Source: Natronomonas halophila
Lineage (GTDB): Archaea > Halobacteriota > Halobacteria > Halobacteriales > Haloarculaceae
Direction: 5' to 3'
Assembly: GCF_013391085.1 (NCBI RefSeq)
Contig: NZ_CP058334.1
Span: 620,001 to 684,000, forward strand
Length of the DNA: 64,000 nt
Shown: positions 33,418 to 41,717 of the stretch, in pieces
Layout of the letters: every line of letters starts with the position of its first letter
How positions within the stretch are numbered: the stretch's first letter is position 1
The notes under the pieces: model-generated
Database searches by the model: none
What the model was told of the DNA's origin: nothing
The model's input: the letters and a program-made list of their open reading frames with translations, nothing else
Position numbers and translations under genes: made by a program

Positions 33418-33777
33418 ATGAGCCAGACCGCCGAAACGACCGGGCAACCGGTAGAGGTGACCGAGGCGGCCGCCGAGCAGGCGCTCGACCTCCTCAACAA
33501 CGAGGGCTACGACACCGACGAGGCTGGCCTCCGACTGTTCGTCCAGCAGGGTGGCTGTGCCGGCCTCTCCTACGGCCTTCGGTTCGACCTCGAACCCGAG
33601 GAAGACGACGCGATTACCGAACACAACGGCCTTCGGGTGTTCGTCGACCCGGCGAGCCAGAAATACGTCGACGGCTCCGTCCTCGACTTCGAGGGCGGCC
33701 TCCAGGGGGCGGGCTTCCACGTCGAGAACCCCAACGCCGAAAGCGAATGCGGCTGCGGCGAGTCGTTCCGAACCTGA
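33418..33777 (+). CDS. A-type iron-sulfur carrier (IscA/ErpA family)
   Basis: 119 aa. HesB/IscA signature: one Cys in RLFVQQGGCAGLSYG and the C-terminal Cys-Gly-Cys in SECGCGESF, i.e. the three conserved cysteines of A-type carriers. It holds a transient Fe-S cluster and passes it to client enzymes; abundant clients exist here (ferredoxin, aconitase elsewhere). Two starts are possible (33391 and 33418); ATATATAA at 33365-33372 favours transcription starting between them, so 33418 is used. Haloarchaeal versions of this length are common. Confidence 0.88.
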   Translation: MSQTAETTGQPVEVTEAAAEQALDLLNNEGYDTDEAGLRLFVQQGGCAGLSYGLRFDLEPEEDDAITEHNGLRVFVDPASQKYVDGSVLDFEGGLQGAGFHVENPNAESECGCGESFRT

Positions 33778-33824
33778 ACTGACGAGCGCGGCGGCTGGTC
33801 GGCAGTATCTCGTTTCTCAAAAAT

Positions 33825-33841
33825 CCCCGGCGAGGCCGGGG
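33825..33841. terminator. GC hairpin between convergent genes
   Basis: CCCCGGC-GAG-GCCGGGG, a perfect 7-bp stem, preceded by CAAAAAT and followed by CTCCTTCCCC; lies between the iscA-type and dodecin genes. Confidence 0.45.
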
Positions 33842-33872
33842 GGCTCCTTCCCCTTTCGAAGGACCGCGATGG

Positions 33873-34070
33873 TTATTCGAGCTGGAAGGCGACCTCGACT
33901 TCGGCCTGGTATTCGCGGTCGCTAACCGACGCGACCTCGACACCGAGTTCGTCGACTTCGACCCAGTGGACGTTGTCGAGGGTTGCCTCCGCTCGGTCGA
34001 CGGCGTCGTCTACCGCCGCATCGAAACTCTCGTCGCTCGTACCGACGAGCGTGATTTTCTTGAAGACCAT
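33873..34070 (-). CDS. Dodecin flavin-binding protein
   Basis: 65 aa, the standard dodecin length: [21 protein letters not shown] with Trp36 in [15 protein letters not shown], the tryptophan that stacks on bound flavin in the dodecameric sphere. It stores or sequesters riboflavin/FAD and related chromophores. Leaderless with CATTTAGG about 30 bases upstream; stands alone between convergent neighbours. Function in this genome cannot be refined further. Confidence 0.93.
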   Translation of the reverse strand: MVFKKITLVGTSDESFDAAVDDAVDRAEATLDNVHWVEVDELGVEVASVSDREYQAEVEVAFQLE

Positions 34071-34183
34071 CGCAGCCCCGACTTCTTTCCGCAGGCTCCT
34101 AAATGTATCCTGACCTATCGGGAATCATAAATGTAGCTCGCCGATTCGCTCCCCTTTTGTACGGCGGCTGTACACGTTCGTGT

Positions 34184-35362
34184 ATGGAATCCGTCGACGA
34201 GTTGCAGCCGCCCGAACGGCTCCTCATGGGTCCCGGCCCGAGCGAGACACACCCCCGTGTCCTCCGGGCCTTCGGAACGGAGCCGGTCGGCCACCTCGAC
34301 CCCGCCTTTATCGAGGTGATGGACGAGACACAGACGTTGCTTCGCGAGACGCTCCGGACGGACAACGAGCGGACGATTCCGGTCAGCGGGACCGGGTCGG
34401 CGGCGATGGAAGCCGCCATCGGCAACCTCGTCGAACCCGGCGAAACCGCCATCGTGCCGGGCAACGGCTACTTCGGCGACCGGATGGCCGAGATGGTCCG
34501 CCGGGCCGGCGGCACGCCCGTCACCGTCGACACGCCATGGGGCCAGCCGCTTGACCCCGACGATATCGCCGATGCCTGCGCGGAACACGACCCCTCCGTC
34601 GTCGGCGTCGTCCACGCCGAAACCTCGACGGGCGTTCGCCAGCCAGACATGGGCGAGATTACGGCGGCCGCCCACGACCACGGTGCGCTCGTGGTCGCCG
34701 ACTGTGTCACCTCCATCGGCGGCGTCGAGTTCCGGATGGACGAGTGGGGCGTCGACGCGGCCTACGCCGGCCCCCAGAAGTGCCTCTCGTGTCCGCCGGG
34801 CGCCAGCCCCCTGTCGGTCAACGACGACGCGATGGCGAAAATCAAGAACCGCGAGGAACCCGTCCGGTCGTGGTATCTCGACCTCTCGCTGCTGGACGAC
34901 TACTGGGGCGAGGAACGCGCCTACCACCACACCGCGCCCATCAACAACGTCTACGGTCTTCGGGAGGCGCTCCGCATCGTCCACGAGGAGGGTCTCGAAG
35001 CCCGCTGGGAGCGCCACCGGAACGCCTCCGCCGCCCTGCAGGAAGGCCTGTGGGCGCTCGGACTCGACCCCGTCGTCGACAAGTCGGTCCGTCTGCCGAG
35101 TCTCATCACCGCCCGCCTGCCGGGCGGTCTCGACCCCGGCGAAATCGTTGAGACGATGCGCGAAGAGTACGACGTCGAAATCGCGACGGGCCTCGGCGCC
35201 TTCGCTGACGAGGCGGTCCGGGTCGGCTGTATGGGCTACGGCGCCCGCCGCGGGCCGGTCTTGGAGACGCTCGGCGCGCTCGGCGAGACGCTCGCGAAGA
35301 AGGGTATCGACGTCGCCCCCGGCGCGGGGGTTTCGGCAGCGACCGACGCCTTCAGCCAGTAA
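34184..35362 (+). CDS. Class V aminotransferase (alanine-glyoxylate type)
   Basis: 392 aa fold-type I PLP enzyme. LLMGPGPSETHPRVL, SGTGSAAMEAAI, VVADCVTSIGG and the Schiff-base Lys199 in YAGPQKCLSC are all family features. Relatives transaminate glyoxylate, pyruvate or 3-phosphohydroxypyruvate with serine or alanine. ATG 34184 chosen at MESVDELQPPERLL with a CTTTTGTACG box about 30 bases upstream; the longer frame adds a basic, cysteine-rich extension unlike the family. Divergent to dodecin, no operon partner. Confidence 0.88.
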   Translation: MESVDELQPPERLLMGPGPSETHPRVLRAFGTEPVGHLDPAFIEVMDETQTLLRETLRTDNERTIPVSGTGSAAMEAAIGNLVEPGETAIVPGNGYFGDRMAEMVRRAGGTPVTVDTPWGQPLDPDDIADACAEHDPSVVGVVHAETSTGVRQPDMGEITAAAHDHGALVVADCVTSIGGVEFRMDEWGVDAAYAGPQKCLSCPPGASPLSVNDDAMAKIKNREEPVRSWYLDLSLLDDYWGEERAYHHTAPINNVYGLREALRIVHEEGLEARWERHRNASAALQEGLWALGLDPVVDKSVRLPSLITARLPGGLDPGEIVETMREEYDVEIATGLGAFADEAVRVGCMGYGARRGPVLETLGALGETLAKKGIDVAPGAGVSAATDAFSQ

Positions 35363-35368
35363 ACCCGG

Positions 35369-35683
35369 TCAGGGCGCCGGCAACACGTCGGCGCTCGGAT
35401 GGAGCACCTGATAGCCGTTCTCCTCGACGCTGATGACCGCCCAGTCGTAATCGGGTTCGACGGCGAGTAGCCGTTCGCGGACGGTCGATGCCTGCTCCGC
35501 GCGGGTGACGAAACAGCGCAGGTTCCCGTGTGTGGCGGCCTGTTCCGGGTCGGCGGTCGTCACGTGGACGGTCCGCCATTTGCGTTCGGCGCGGAACTCC
35601 TCCCCATCCTCGGTCACCTCGTAGCCGAGGTCAGTGAAGATGTCTCGTGCCTCCTCGTCGAGAGATGTGCTAACGGCTCCCAT
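35369..35683 (-). CDS. Haloarchaeal hypothetical protein
   Basis: 104 aa, alpha/beta: DEEARDIFTDLGYEVTEDGEEFRAERKWRTVHV then a strand, then RLLAVEPDYDWAVISVEENGYQVLHP. This has the look of a small conserved haloarchaeal family with an ACT- or Swi-like ferredoxin fold, but I cannot name it. TATA-like ATCTTTATC about 30 bases upstream of ATG 35683 supports leaderless expression. Neighbours on both sides are single-gene units. Confidence 0.7.
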   Translation of the reverse strand: MGAVSTSLDEEARDIFTDLGYEVTEDGEEFRAERKWRTVHVTTADPEQAATHGNLRCFVTRAEQASTVRERLLAVEPDYDWAVISVEENGYQVLHPSADVLPAP

Positions 35684-35807
35684 TCATGTGAGGGTTGCAC
35701 ACGGTGGGAGATAAAGATTAGCACGTTCCCAGTGGGTGACCTGTAGCCACGAGCGTAGATACTATCCGGCCGCTATCAGACGGTTTTACAGAAACGTTTC
35801 GGCGTGC

Positions 35808-36044
35808 TTACTCGTGGGCGGCGTCCCACTCTTCGGCCTTGTGGAAGTTCGAGCAGACGTTACACTGGATGCGGCCCATCGCGTCGACGGCGTTGTCGAA
35901 CGTCTCGCAGTTCTCGCAGAAGAATCCCCATCGGTTCTCGGCGTCCGAATCAGCGTAGACGACCCTGAAGGGCGCCTTGTTGCCGCGTTCGACCTCGCGG
36001 GAGACGTAGAGCGTCCGACCGTCGGGGCCCTCTCGTTTGTCCAT
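35808..36044 (-). CDS. DUF5816-like zinc-ribbon protein
   Basis: 78 aa. Two Cys pairs, CENC (about 43-46) and CNVC (61-64), flank AVDAMGRIQ, forming a compact zinc ribbon after an N-terminal strand segment (RTLYVSREVERG). The pattern of two C-x2-C pairs, an intervening helix and a terminal WDAAHE is that of a haloarchaeal DUF5816-type family; the name is from memory. Divergent from the nucleotidase gene with 82 bases between starts, both leaderless. Likely a metal-binding regulator; unproven. Confidence 0.7.
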   Translation of the reverse strand: MDKREGPDGRTLYVSREVERGNKAPFRVVYADSDAENRWGFFCENCETFDNAVDAMGRIQCNVCSNFHKAEEWDAAHE

Positions 36045-36126
36045 ACCGAAAGTGGGCCGCCCGGCGGCAAAACGCTCACGGTCCCGATACGGTACGGTTT
36101 TGCGCCTCCCGACCCTCCGGCCGAAC

Positions 36127-37488
36127 GTGCGTCTCCTCCACTACTCCGATATCGAAAACGCCCACGACGACCCCGAACGGGTCGGCCGGATTGCCGGCCT
36201 CATCGCCGACCGGCGTGGCCCGGATACGCTCGTCTGCGGCACCGGCGACAACACCGCCCCCGGCGTCCTCCCGCTTGTCACCCGCGGCGGGCAGGCGCTG
36301 GATTTCTTCGATGCCATCTCGCCGGCCGTCGAGACGTTCGGCAACCACGATTTCGATTTCGGCCTCGACCGCACCCGCGAACTGGTCGACGCCTCCCCAC
36401 AGGAGTGGCTCACCGCGAACATCTACCACGACGGCGCTCAGTTCGCCGACTGCGCCCCCTGGGCCGTTCACGAGGCCGACGGCGGTACGGTCGGCTTCTT
36501 CGGCCTCACCGACCCCACGACGCCCTCCGGGGCCGAAAGCGCTCAGACCCTTTCCTTTACGGACCCCATCGAAGAGGCCCGCCGCGCCGTCGAGGCCCTC
36601 CGTGACCGCGGCGTCGATTACGTCGTCGCGCTGTCGCATCTCGGCCGCGGGGACGAACGCCTCGCCGCCGCCTGCGATATCGACGTGATTCTCGGCGGCC
36701 ACGTCCACTCCGAGCGCGTCGAACGGACCGCCGGCACCCTCCTGACCCGGCCGGGCGGGGGCGGCAAGGTCGTCCTCGAAATCGACCTCGCGGCTAACGA
36801 GGTGACCCGCCACGCCGTCGCCGAGGCACCGCTGGATGCTGACCTCGCGGCGACCTACCGGAAACGCCTCGACGAGGCCGGCCTCGACGAAGTCGTCGGC
36901 CACGTCGCCGAGCCGATTCGCCGCACCGAAGGGGAGGCCTTCCGCGGCGAAAGCCGGGTCGGTAACTTCGTCGCCGACGCCTACCGCTGGGCCGCCGAGC
37001 GCGAACTCGGCACCGACCCGCCCGTCGTCGGCCTCCAGAACAGTGGCGGCATCCGGACCGGCGACTCGCTGGCCGGCGACGTAACCGTCGCCGACCTCAT
37101 CAGTCTCGTCCCCTTCGAGGAGTCGGTCGCGGTCGCCGAACTCTCCGGAGCGGAACTGCTCGACGTCTTCCGGGAAAGCGCCGACACGACCGGCTTCGGC
37201 GAATCCGACTGGTGGCACGCCCACGTCTCCGGGGCCCGCCTCGTCTACGATTACACCGAGGACACGCTGGTCGAGGCCACCGTCGGCGGCGAACCCATCG
37301 ACCCCGAGGCGACCTATCGCCTCGCAACCTCCGAGTTCCTCCTGCATACCGACGCGGAGTTCCCGACGCTCACCGAGCGCAACGCGATTCGGCGACTCGA
37401 CACTCAATACGAGATTCTGGCCGACTACGCCCGCGCCGTCGGGGTCGCCCCCGAACTCGAAGGCCGCATCGTCCGGACCGGTCTCTGA
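36127..37488 (+). CDS. 5'-nucleotidase/2',3'-cyclic phosphodiesterase family protein
   Basis: 453 aa from GTG 36127. N-terminal metallophosphatase with HYSDIENAHDDPE, GTGDNTAP, FGNHDFDFG (the GNHE/D motif), a LSHLGRGDE and GGHVHSE, i.e. all metal ligands; C-terminal 5-nucleotidase domain with NSGGIRTGDSLAGDVTV and the substrate-stacking region. No signal peptide, so cytoplasmic, unlike bacterial UshA. It dephosphorylates nucleotides. The upstream in-frame extension to 36037 has a non-acidic, unrelated N-terminus and was rejected. Confidence 0.85.
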   Translation: MRLLHYSDIENAHDDPERVGRIAGLIADRRGPDTLVCGTGDNTAPGVLPLVTRGGQALDFFDAISPAVETFGNHDFDFGLDRTRELVDASPQEWLTANIYHDGAQFADCAPWAVHEADGGTVGFFGLTDPTTPSGAESAQTLSFTDPIEEARRAVEALRDRGVDYVVALSHLGRGDERLAAACDIDVILGGHVHSERVERTAGTLLTRPGGGGKVVLEIDLAANEVTRHAVAEAPLDADLAATYRKRLDEAGLDEVVGHVAEPIRRTEGEAFRGESRVGNFVADAYRWAAERELGTDPPVVGLQNSGGIRTGDSLAGDVTVADLISLVPFEESVAVAELSGAELLDVFRESADTTGFGESDWWHAHVSGARLVYDYTEDTLVEATVGGEPIDPEATYRLATSEFLLHTDAEFPTLTERNAIRRLDTQYEILADYARAVGVAPELEGRIVRTGL

Positions 37489-37616
37489 CTGATGCGGCTT
37501 GTCGTAACGATTTACCGGGCATCGCCAGTACGGCCGGCGATAATCGATAAAAGACTACAACACGCCGTATGAGGCGACCGGAACCTTGAGGACCGCCCCC
37601 CTGCATCCACCAACAA

Positions 37617-38018
37617 ATGACCCTCGTCGTCGTGCCCGTCAGGTATCCGCTCTCGGAGCATTCGCGGGCGACGCTGCAACGCGCCATCGACATCGCCCGC
37701 GAGGAGAACGCCGAACTCACCGTTCTACACGTCAACCCCTATCAGACCGACCGCCGAGTGACCCGGACCGAACTCAAACAGGCCGTCGAGGAGGCGTTCG
37801 GCCAGTTGGGGTTCGCCCGCTATGTCGTCCGGTCGGGCTTCCTCGTCGAGGAGACCATCCTCGACGAAGTCGCCGAGGAAAGCGCCGATTTCGTCGTCAT
37901 CGGCCAGAAACAGGCGAGTCGCTGGCGGTCGATGGTTCGCCGCCTCGTCGACGACCCCGATATCGAGGATTTCCTCCGCCGCGAACTCGACTGTCAGGTC
38001 ATCACGGCGAGTCTGTAG
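37617..38018 (+). CDS. UspA-like stress protein
   Basis: 133 aa with the Usp strand-helix order: TLVVVPVRYPLSEHSRATLQRA, ELTVLHVNPYQTD, DFVVIGQKQAS. The C-terminal G-x2-G-x9-G nucleotide motif is missing (RWRSMVRRLVDDPD), so it belongs to the non-ATP-binding Usp type. Its stop overlaps the MscS coding end by 17 bases (convergent genes). Not closely related to the two Usp genes at 19.7-21.5 kb. Confidence 0.75.
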   Translation: MTLVVVPVRYPLSEHSRATLQRAIDIAREENAELTVLHVNPYQTDRRVTRTELKQAVEEAFGQLGFARYVVRSGFLVEETILDEVAEESADFVVIGQKQASRWRSMVRRLVDDPDIEDFLRRELDCQVITASL

Positions 38019-39105
38019 CGTCCGTTTCATCGTCAGGCGGGTTGCCGTCCTCGCTTTCCGGCTCGCCGACCTCCGTTTCCGTTTCTGCGTCCGCGTCCGC
38101 CTCCGGTTCCTGCCGTCTCGTCGCGCCGCTCTTCTGGGCCGCTCGTTCCTCGCTTGCTTCCCGCATCGCGACCTGCATCTCGCCGCTGGTATCGTCGAAG
38201 ACCAGATGCGAGTGCGGGTACGGGATTTCGATGTCGTGTTCGTCGAAGCGGCGCCAGACGTTGGTCATCACCCGCGAGCGGACCGTTGTCTGCTTGTACG
38301 GTTCCTGTGCCCAGTAGCGGAGGCGAAGCGACACCTCGCTGTCGCCGAACTCGTTGATGTAACACGTCGGCGAGGCCGGATAGCGGGCGCTCCCGATGCG
38401 GATGTCCGGCCCGCCTTTTATTACGCCGTCGGTCTCTCGGGCGCCGGCCTCCAGTTGCTCGCGGGCGGTCTGGATATCGCTCTCGTAGGTGACGCCCACG
38501 TCCAGCGTCAGCCGAATCCGGGTGTCCTCCGCGGAGAAGTTGACGACATCGCGTTCCCGCATCGCACCGTTCGGCATGACCATGAACGTGTTATCGAGGG
38601 TGAACACCTTCGTGTACAGCAGCGTGATGTCCTCGACGAAGCCCTTGGTCTCGGTGTCCTTTATCTCGATCATGTCGCCGATTTCGTAGGGCTGTTCGGA
38701 GAGGACGAAGACGCCGCTGAGGATGTTCCCGATAATCGGCGCGAGGACGATACCCACGACGGCCGAGAAGACACCGACCGAGAGCGCGAGGTTGCCGAAG
38801 CCGAGGCCGAAGAACGACAGTGCGACCATTATCGCCGCCAGCACGATGGCTGCCTGCAGGCTCCGAAGGATGGTCCGGGTCACCGACGGGCGCTTGAACC
38901 GGCGGGCGACCCGGCGGCCGAGGGCCTGTCTGGCAAGTTTCGAGGCGTAGTAGGCACCGACGACGAGACCGACCGCCAACACCAACCGAACGAGAAACAT
39001 CGGAACGTAGTCGGGCAGCCACGAGGGGCGAGGCAGCGGGTCCGACGCCTCCGTCGGCGTCGGGGTCGCCACCTGTAGAACTGCCCAGAGACCGTACATA
39101 CCCAT
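38002..39105 (-). CDS. MscS-type mechanosensitive channel
   Basis: 367 aa from ATG 39105. Membrane helices lie at about residues 33-50 and 80-125, with the pore helix rich in Gly/Ala (LALSVGVFSAVVGIVLAPIIGNILSG, TM3 with the MscS-like Gly-Ala packing). Next is the beta domain (GDMIEIKDTETKGFVEDI) and the alpha/beta C-terminal cage. The last 60 residues are an acidic extension (QEPEADADAETETEVG), halophile-typical. It relieves osmotic pressure during dilution. The N-terminal in-frame extension beyond 39105 is basic and was rejected. Confidence 0.87.
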   Translation of the reverse strand: MGMYGLWAVLQVATPTPTEASDPLPRPSWLPDYVPMFLVRLVLAVGLVVGAYYASKLARQALGRRVARRFKRPSVTRTILRSLQAAIVLAAIMVALSFFGLGFGNLALSVGVFSAVVGIVLAPIIGNILSGVFVLSEQPYEIGDMIEIKDTETKGFVEDITLLYTKVFTLDNTFMVMPNGAMRERDVVNFSAEDTRIRLTLDVGVTYESDIQTAREQLEAGARETDGVIKGGPDIRIGSARYPASPTCYINEFGDSEVSLRLRYWAQEPYKQTTVRSRVMTNVWRRFDEHDIEIPYPHSHLVFDDTSGEMQVAMREASEERAAQKSGATRRQEPEADADAETETEVGEPESEDGNPPDDETDATDSP

Positions 39106-39175
39106 CCCGACGCCGGGGGGCGGAAAAAGCGTTCCGCCCCCGAAACCTAAGACCGCTGGCCACGACGAGAAAGAC

Positions 39176-39913
39176 ATGTTCGGCACCCGCGGCCGCCCCG
39201 ACTTCGATATCAAACTGGACGACCCGACCGAGACCCTCATCGCCGGGTTCGCCGAGTACGGCCTCGCCGGCCTGACGGCCGCCGACTACCTCCGGAAACA
39301 ACTCGACCTCGAACAGACGGGCCACATCGCCGTCGAGCAGTTGCCCGCGGTGACGCCCTTCGAGGACGGCACGCCCCGTCACCACACCCGTCTCTTCTCG
39401 AAGTCGGACCTCGATATCACCATCGCCGTCGGCGAGTTGTTCGTGCCGACCTACGCCGCCGAACCGTTCGGCAACGCCGTCCTCGAATACACCGAATCCC
39501 ACGACGTCGAGGAGGTGGTCGCCCTCTCGGGCGTCCCGACCGCCCATGGCCCCGACGACCACCGGCCGTTCTACGTCGCCAGCGAGGACTACCAAAAGGA
39601 CCGCCTCGACGGCGACGACGTCGCACCGATGCCCGGCGGCTTCCTCGACGGGCTCAACGGCGCGCTGATGGAGCGGGCCATTGACGGCCCGTTGAAGGGC
39701 TGTATCTTCACCACGCCGGTCCACGAACAGGTGCCGGACGTCGACGCCGCGTTGCGCCTGCTGGAGGCCGTCGAAGCCGCCTACGGCCTCGGCGTCGATA
39801 CCGCGCCGCTCGAAGAGTTCGCCGCCGCCGTCTCCGAGCAGTACGCGGAACTGGCCGCTCGACTCGAAGCCCAGCAGGAAGAGCAGCTGCCCGAAGACCG
39901 GATGTACATGTAG
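39176..39913 (+). CDS. PAC2 family protein (proteasome-assembly chaperone-like) with HbYX-type tail
   Basis: 245 aa PAC2 fold: LIAGFAEYGLAGLTAADYLRKQL, VPTYAAEPFGNAVLEY, VALSGVPTAHGPDD, MPGGFLDGLNGALMERAI. The C-terminus is EDRMYM, matching hydrophobic-Tyr-any (HbYX), the tail used by archaeal PbaB and proteasomal ATPases to dock into 20S pockets. Such proteins act in proteasome assembly or as ATPase-independent activators. Stand-alone gene divergent from MscS and convergent with YcaO. Confidence 0.85.
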   Translation: MFGTRGRPDFDIKLDDPTETLIAGFAEYGLAGLTAADYLRKQLDLEQTGHIAVEQLPAVTPFEDGTPRHHTRLFSKSDLDITIAVGELFVPTYAAEPFGNAVLEYTESHDVEEVVALSGVPTAHGPDDHRPFYVASEDYQKDRLDGDDVAPMPGGFLDGLNGALMERAIDGPLKGCIFTTPVHEQVPDVDAALRLLEAVEAAYGLGVDTAPLEEFAAAVSEQYAELAARLEAQQEEQLPEDRMYM

Positions 39914-39916
39914 CGG

Positions 39917-41617
39917 CTACGGGAACGGGTGATGCGGTCGGTCGGGCTGGAATTCGAAGCCCAACTCTTCGGGTACCGACTGCGCACGTTCGCCGAAGTA
40001 CGCACCGTTAGTGAACAGCGGCTGTGCCTCGGGGACGACGACCCGGACCGCCTCGAAACCGAGCGAGTCGACGTCCCGCGGCGTCACCCGCGCGCCGTAG
40101 GCATCGAGGGCAGCGTCGGTCACCCGGTCGACGAGTGCCGAGAGTTCGGCCTCGCCATCGGGTTCCGTCTCGGGGCCGACGCTGTCGGCGGGCACGGTCG
40201 TCTCCGGCGAAACGAACTCCCGAGCCGCCTCGGGGAAGTCGGCGTAGTGGCCGATTGCGCCCGATTCGTCGGCCGCACGGTCCGGACCCATCCGCCGGAG
40301 TTCCAGCCAGTTCTGAATCGCCTCCTCCAGCGCGCCCCGAGCGGCGGCTTCGGGGTCGAGGTCCGCCGCCATCCCCGCCGCGAAGCGGGGCCACTCGCCC
40401 TCGCGGTGGACACAGACCGAGACGACCGGCACGTCGACGTCCTGTGTCAACAGCAGGGCCGTGGCGTCGAGGCCCTCGCTTTTCGCCCGGGCCGCGAGCG
40501 TCTCGAAGCCTTCGTCGTCGACGGCCAGGCCGAGCGGGTCGTAACTCGAATACCACGACAGCATCGCCGCGTCCCGTTCGACCACCTCGTAGAGGCCCGA
40601 CAGGAGTGCCTCGATGCCGTCGTTGCCGAGGCCGAGGCCGGTCGTAATCGACGGCCGGATGTGCCGCTCCGGCGGCGGGAAGACGACGAGTTCGGCCGGC
40701 ACCTCGACGGCCTCGCCGGTTGCGAGGTCCTCGGCCGGATGCCAGTAGTCGATGGCCGATTCGGCGGGCGGCGAATCGGGTTGGACGAATCGCGACGGTT
40801 CGACGGGGGTCGACGGCGACGACGCGAACGCCTCGGTCCGATAGACGGCGGCGCTGTATCGCTCCAGCGCCTCCCCGAGGGCCTTCATGAACGCGGGGTC
40901 CCAGTCGGGGCCGACGCCCGCCGCGTGCTCGGGCACCTCGGCGTCCGAGAAGGGCGTCGACGCCAGCGTTGCCAGATAGTATGGCACCGGGAACGACTCC
41001 ACTTCGCCGATTTCCGTTACCGGCCCGAGGCGGGCGTCGAAGGCGCCCTCAGCCAGCGACAGGGACTCCTCCAGCGAGCGCTCGGTCCGCTCGCGAGGGA
41101 CCGACCCACGTGTCGGCGTCTCGCCACAGTCGCAGTACGGCAGCGGGAGGACGCGCCGCTCGGCGTGGGGAACCTCGATGACGCCGCCGAGCAGCGTCGA
41201 CTGGCCGCCCGAAACGAGCGACGTGAGTTCGCGGCCGGCGAGCGCGCCCGCGAACCGGGCGGTGGCGGCGTCGCAGTCGCCGTCGTCCGTCTCGGGGTCG
41301 CTCGCTTCGATGCGGCCACGAAGACAGTCATAGCATGCCGTGCCGGGAGCGTAGCCGGAGACGGCGGCGTCGACCCCGGCGACGGGTTTGCCGCCGATGC
41401 CGCCGCGCTCGATGGCGACCAGCGGCGTGCCCGACGCTCTGGCGGCCGTCGCCGCCGTAGCGAAGGCGCTGTCGCCGACCGGCGCTGCGACGACAGCGAT
41501 ATCGACGCCGGCTATCGCGCCCGCATCGACGGCCGTCGTCGCCGCCGAGGCGTCCGCGAGCGCGGCCGAAACCGCGTCGATTGCGGAGCCATCGCCGACG
41601 AGGCCGACCGTCGTCAC
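39917..41617 (-). CDS. YcaO-domain protein with E1-like N-terminal domain
   Basis: 566 aa from GTG 41617. Residues 1-170 resemble the cyclodehydratase partner (E1/ThiF-like) domain: Rossmann-like start TTVGLVGDG and paired cysteines C95/C98 (CYDC) and C162/C164 (CDC) for zinc. Residues about 190-566 are YcaO with the ATP-site patterns EALERYSA, EVVERDAAML and EEAIQNWLEL. The C-terminus is PHHPFP, close to the PxPxP tail of azoline-forming enzymes. YcaO enzymes activate backbone amides in peptides (azoline, thioamide). No precursor peptide or dehydrogenase gene lies next to it, so the substrate is unknown. Confidence 0.85.
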   Translation of the reverse strand: MTTVGLVGDGSAIDAVSAALADASAATTAVDAGAIAGVDIAVVAAPVGDSAFATAATAARASGTPLVAIERGGIGGKPVAGVDAAVSGYAPGTACYDCLRGRIEASDPETDDGDCDAATARFAGALAGRELTSLVSGGQSTLLGGVIEVPHAERRVLPLPYCDCGETPTRGSVPRERTERSLEESLSLAEGAFDARLGPVTEIGEVESFPVPYYLATLASTPFSDAEVPEHAAGVGPDWDPAFMKALGEALERYSAAVYRTEAFASSPSTPVEPSRFVQPDSPPAESAIDYWHPAEDLATGEAVEVPAELVVFPPPERHIRPSITTGLGLGNDGIEALLSGLYEVVERDAAMLSWYSSYDPLGLAVDDEGFETLAARAKSEGLDATALLLTQDVDVPVVSVCVHREGEWPRFAAGMAADLDPEAAARGALEEAIQNWLELRRMGPDRAADESGAIGHYADFPEAAREFVSPETTVPADSVGPETEPDGEAELSALVDRVTDAALDAYGARVTPRDVDSLGFEAVRVVVPEAQPLFTNGAYFGERAQSVPEELGFEFQPDRPHHPFP

Positions 41618-41664
41618 GGTATCACCGTCGAAAGGGTCGGAACGAAGCGGTCTGGGAGTCTCAT
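41614..41664 (-). CDS. Leaderless 16-codon mini-ORF coupled to YcaO gene
   Basis: ATG 41664 to TGA 41614-41616: MRLPDRFVPTLSTVIP. A TATA box TTTTATCG at 41689-41696 is 28 bases upstream, so transcription should start at this ATG, and its TGA overlaps the GTG start of the YcaO gene (GTGA). This is a leader-peptide arrangement for translational coupling, or alternatively it is simply the 5' end of the mRNA. Small size limits confidence. Confidence 0.35.
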   Translation of the reverse strand: MRLPDRFVPTLSTVIP

Positions 41665-41717
41665 ACGCGCCGATTCAGGCGACGCGTCGATAAAAGCACG
41701 GAAGGAAGAAGCCGGAA

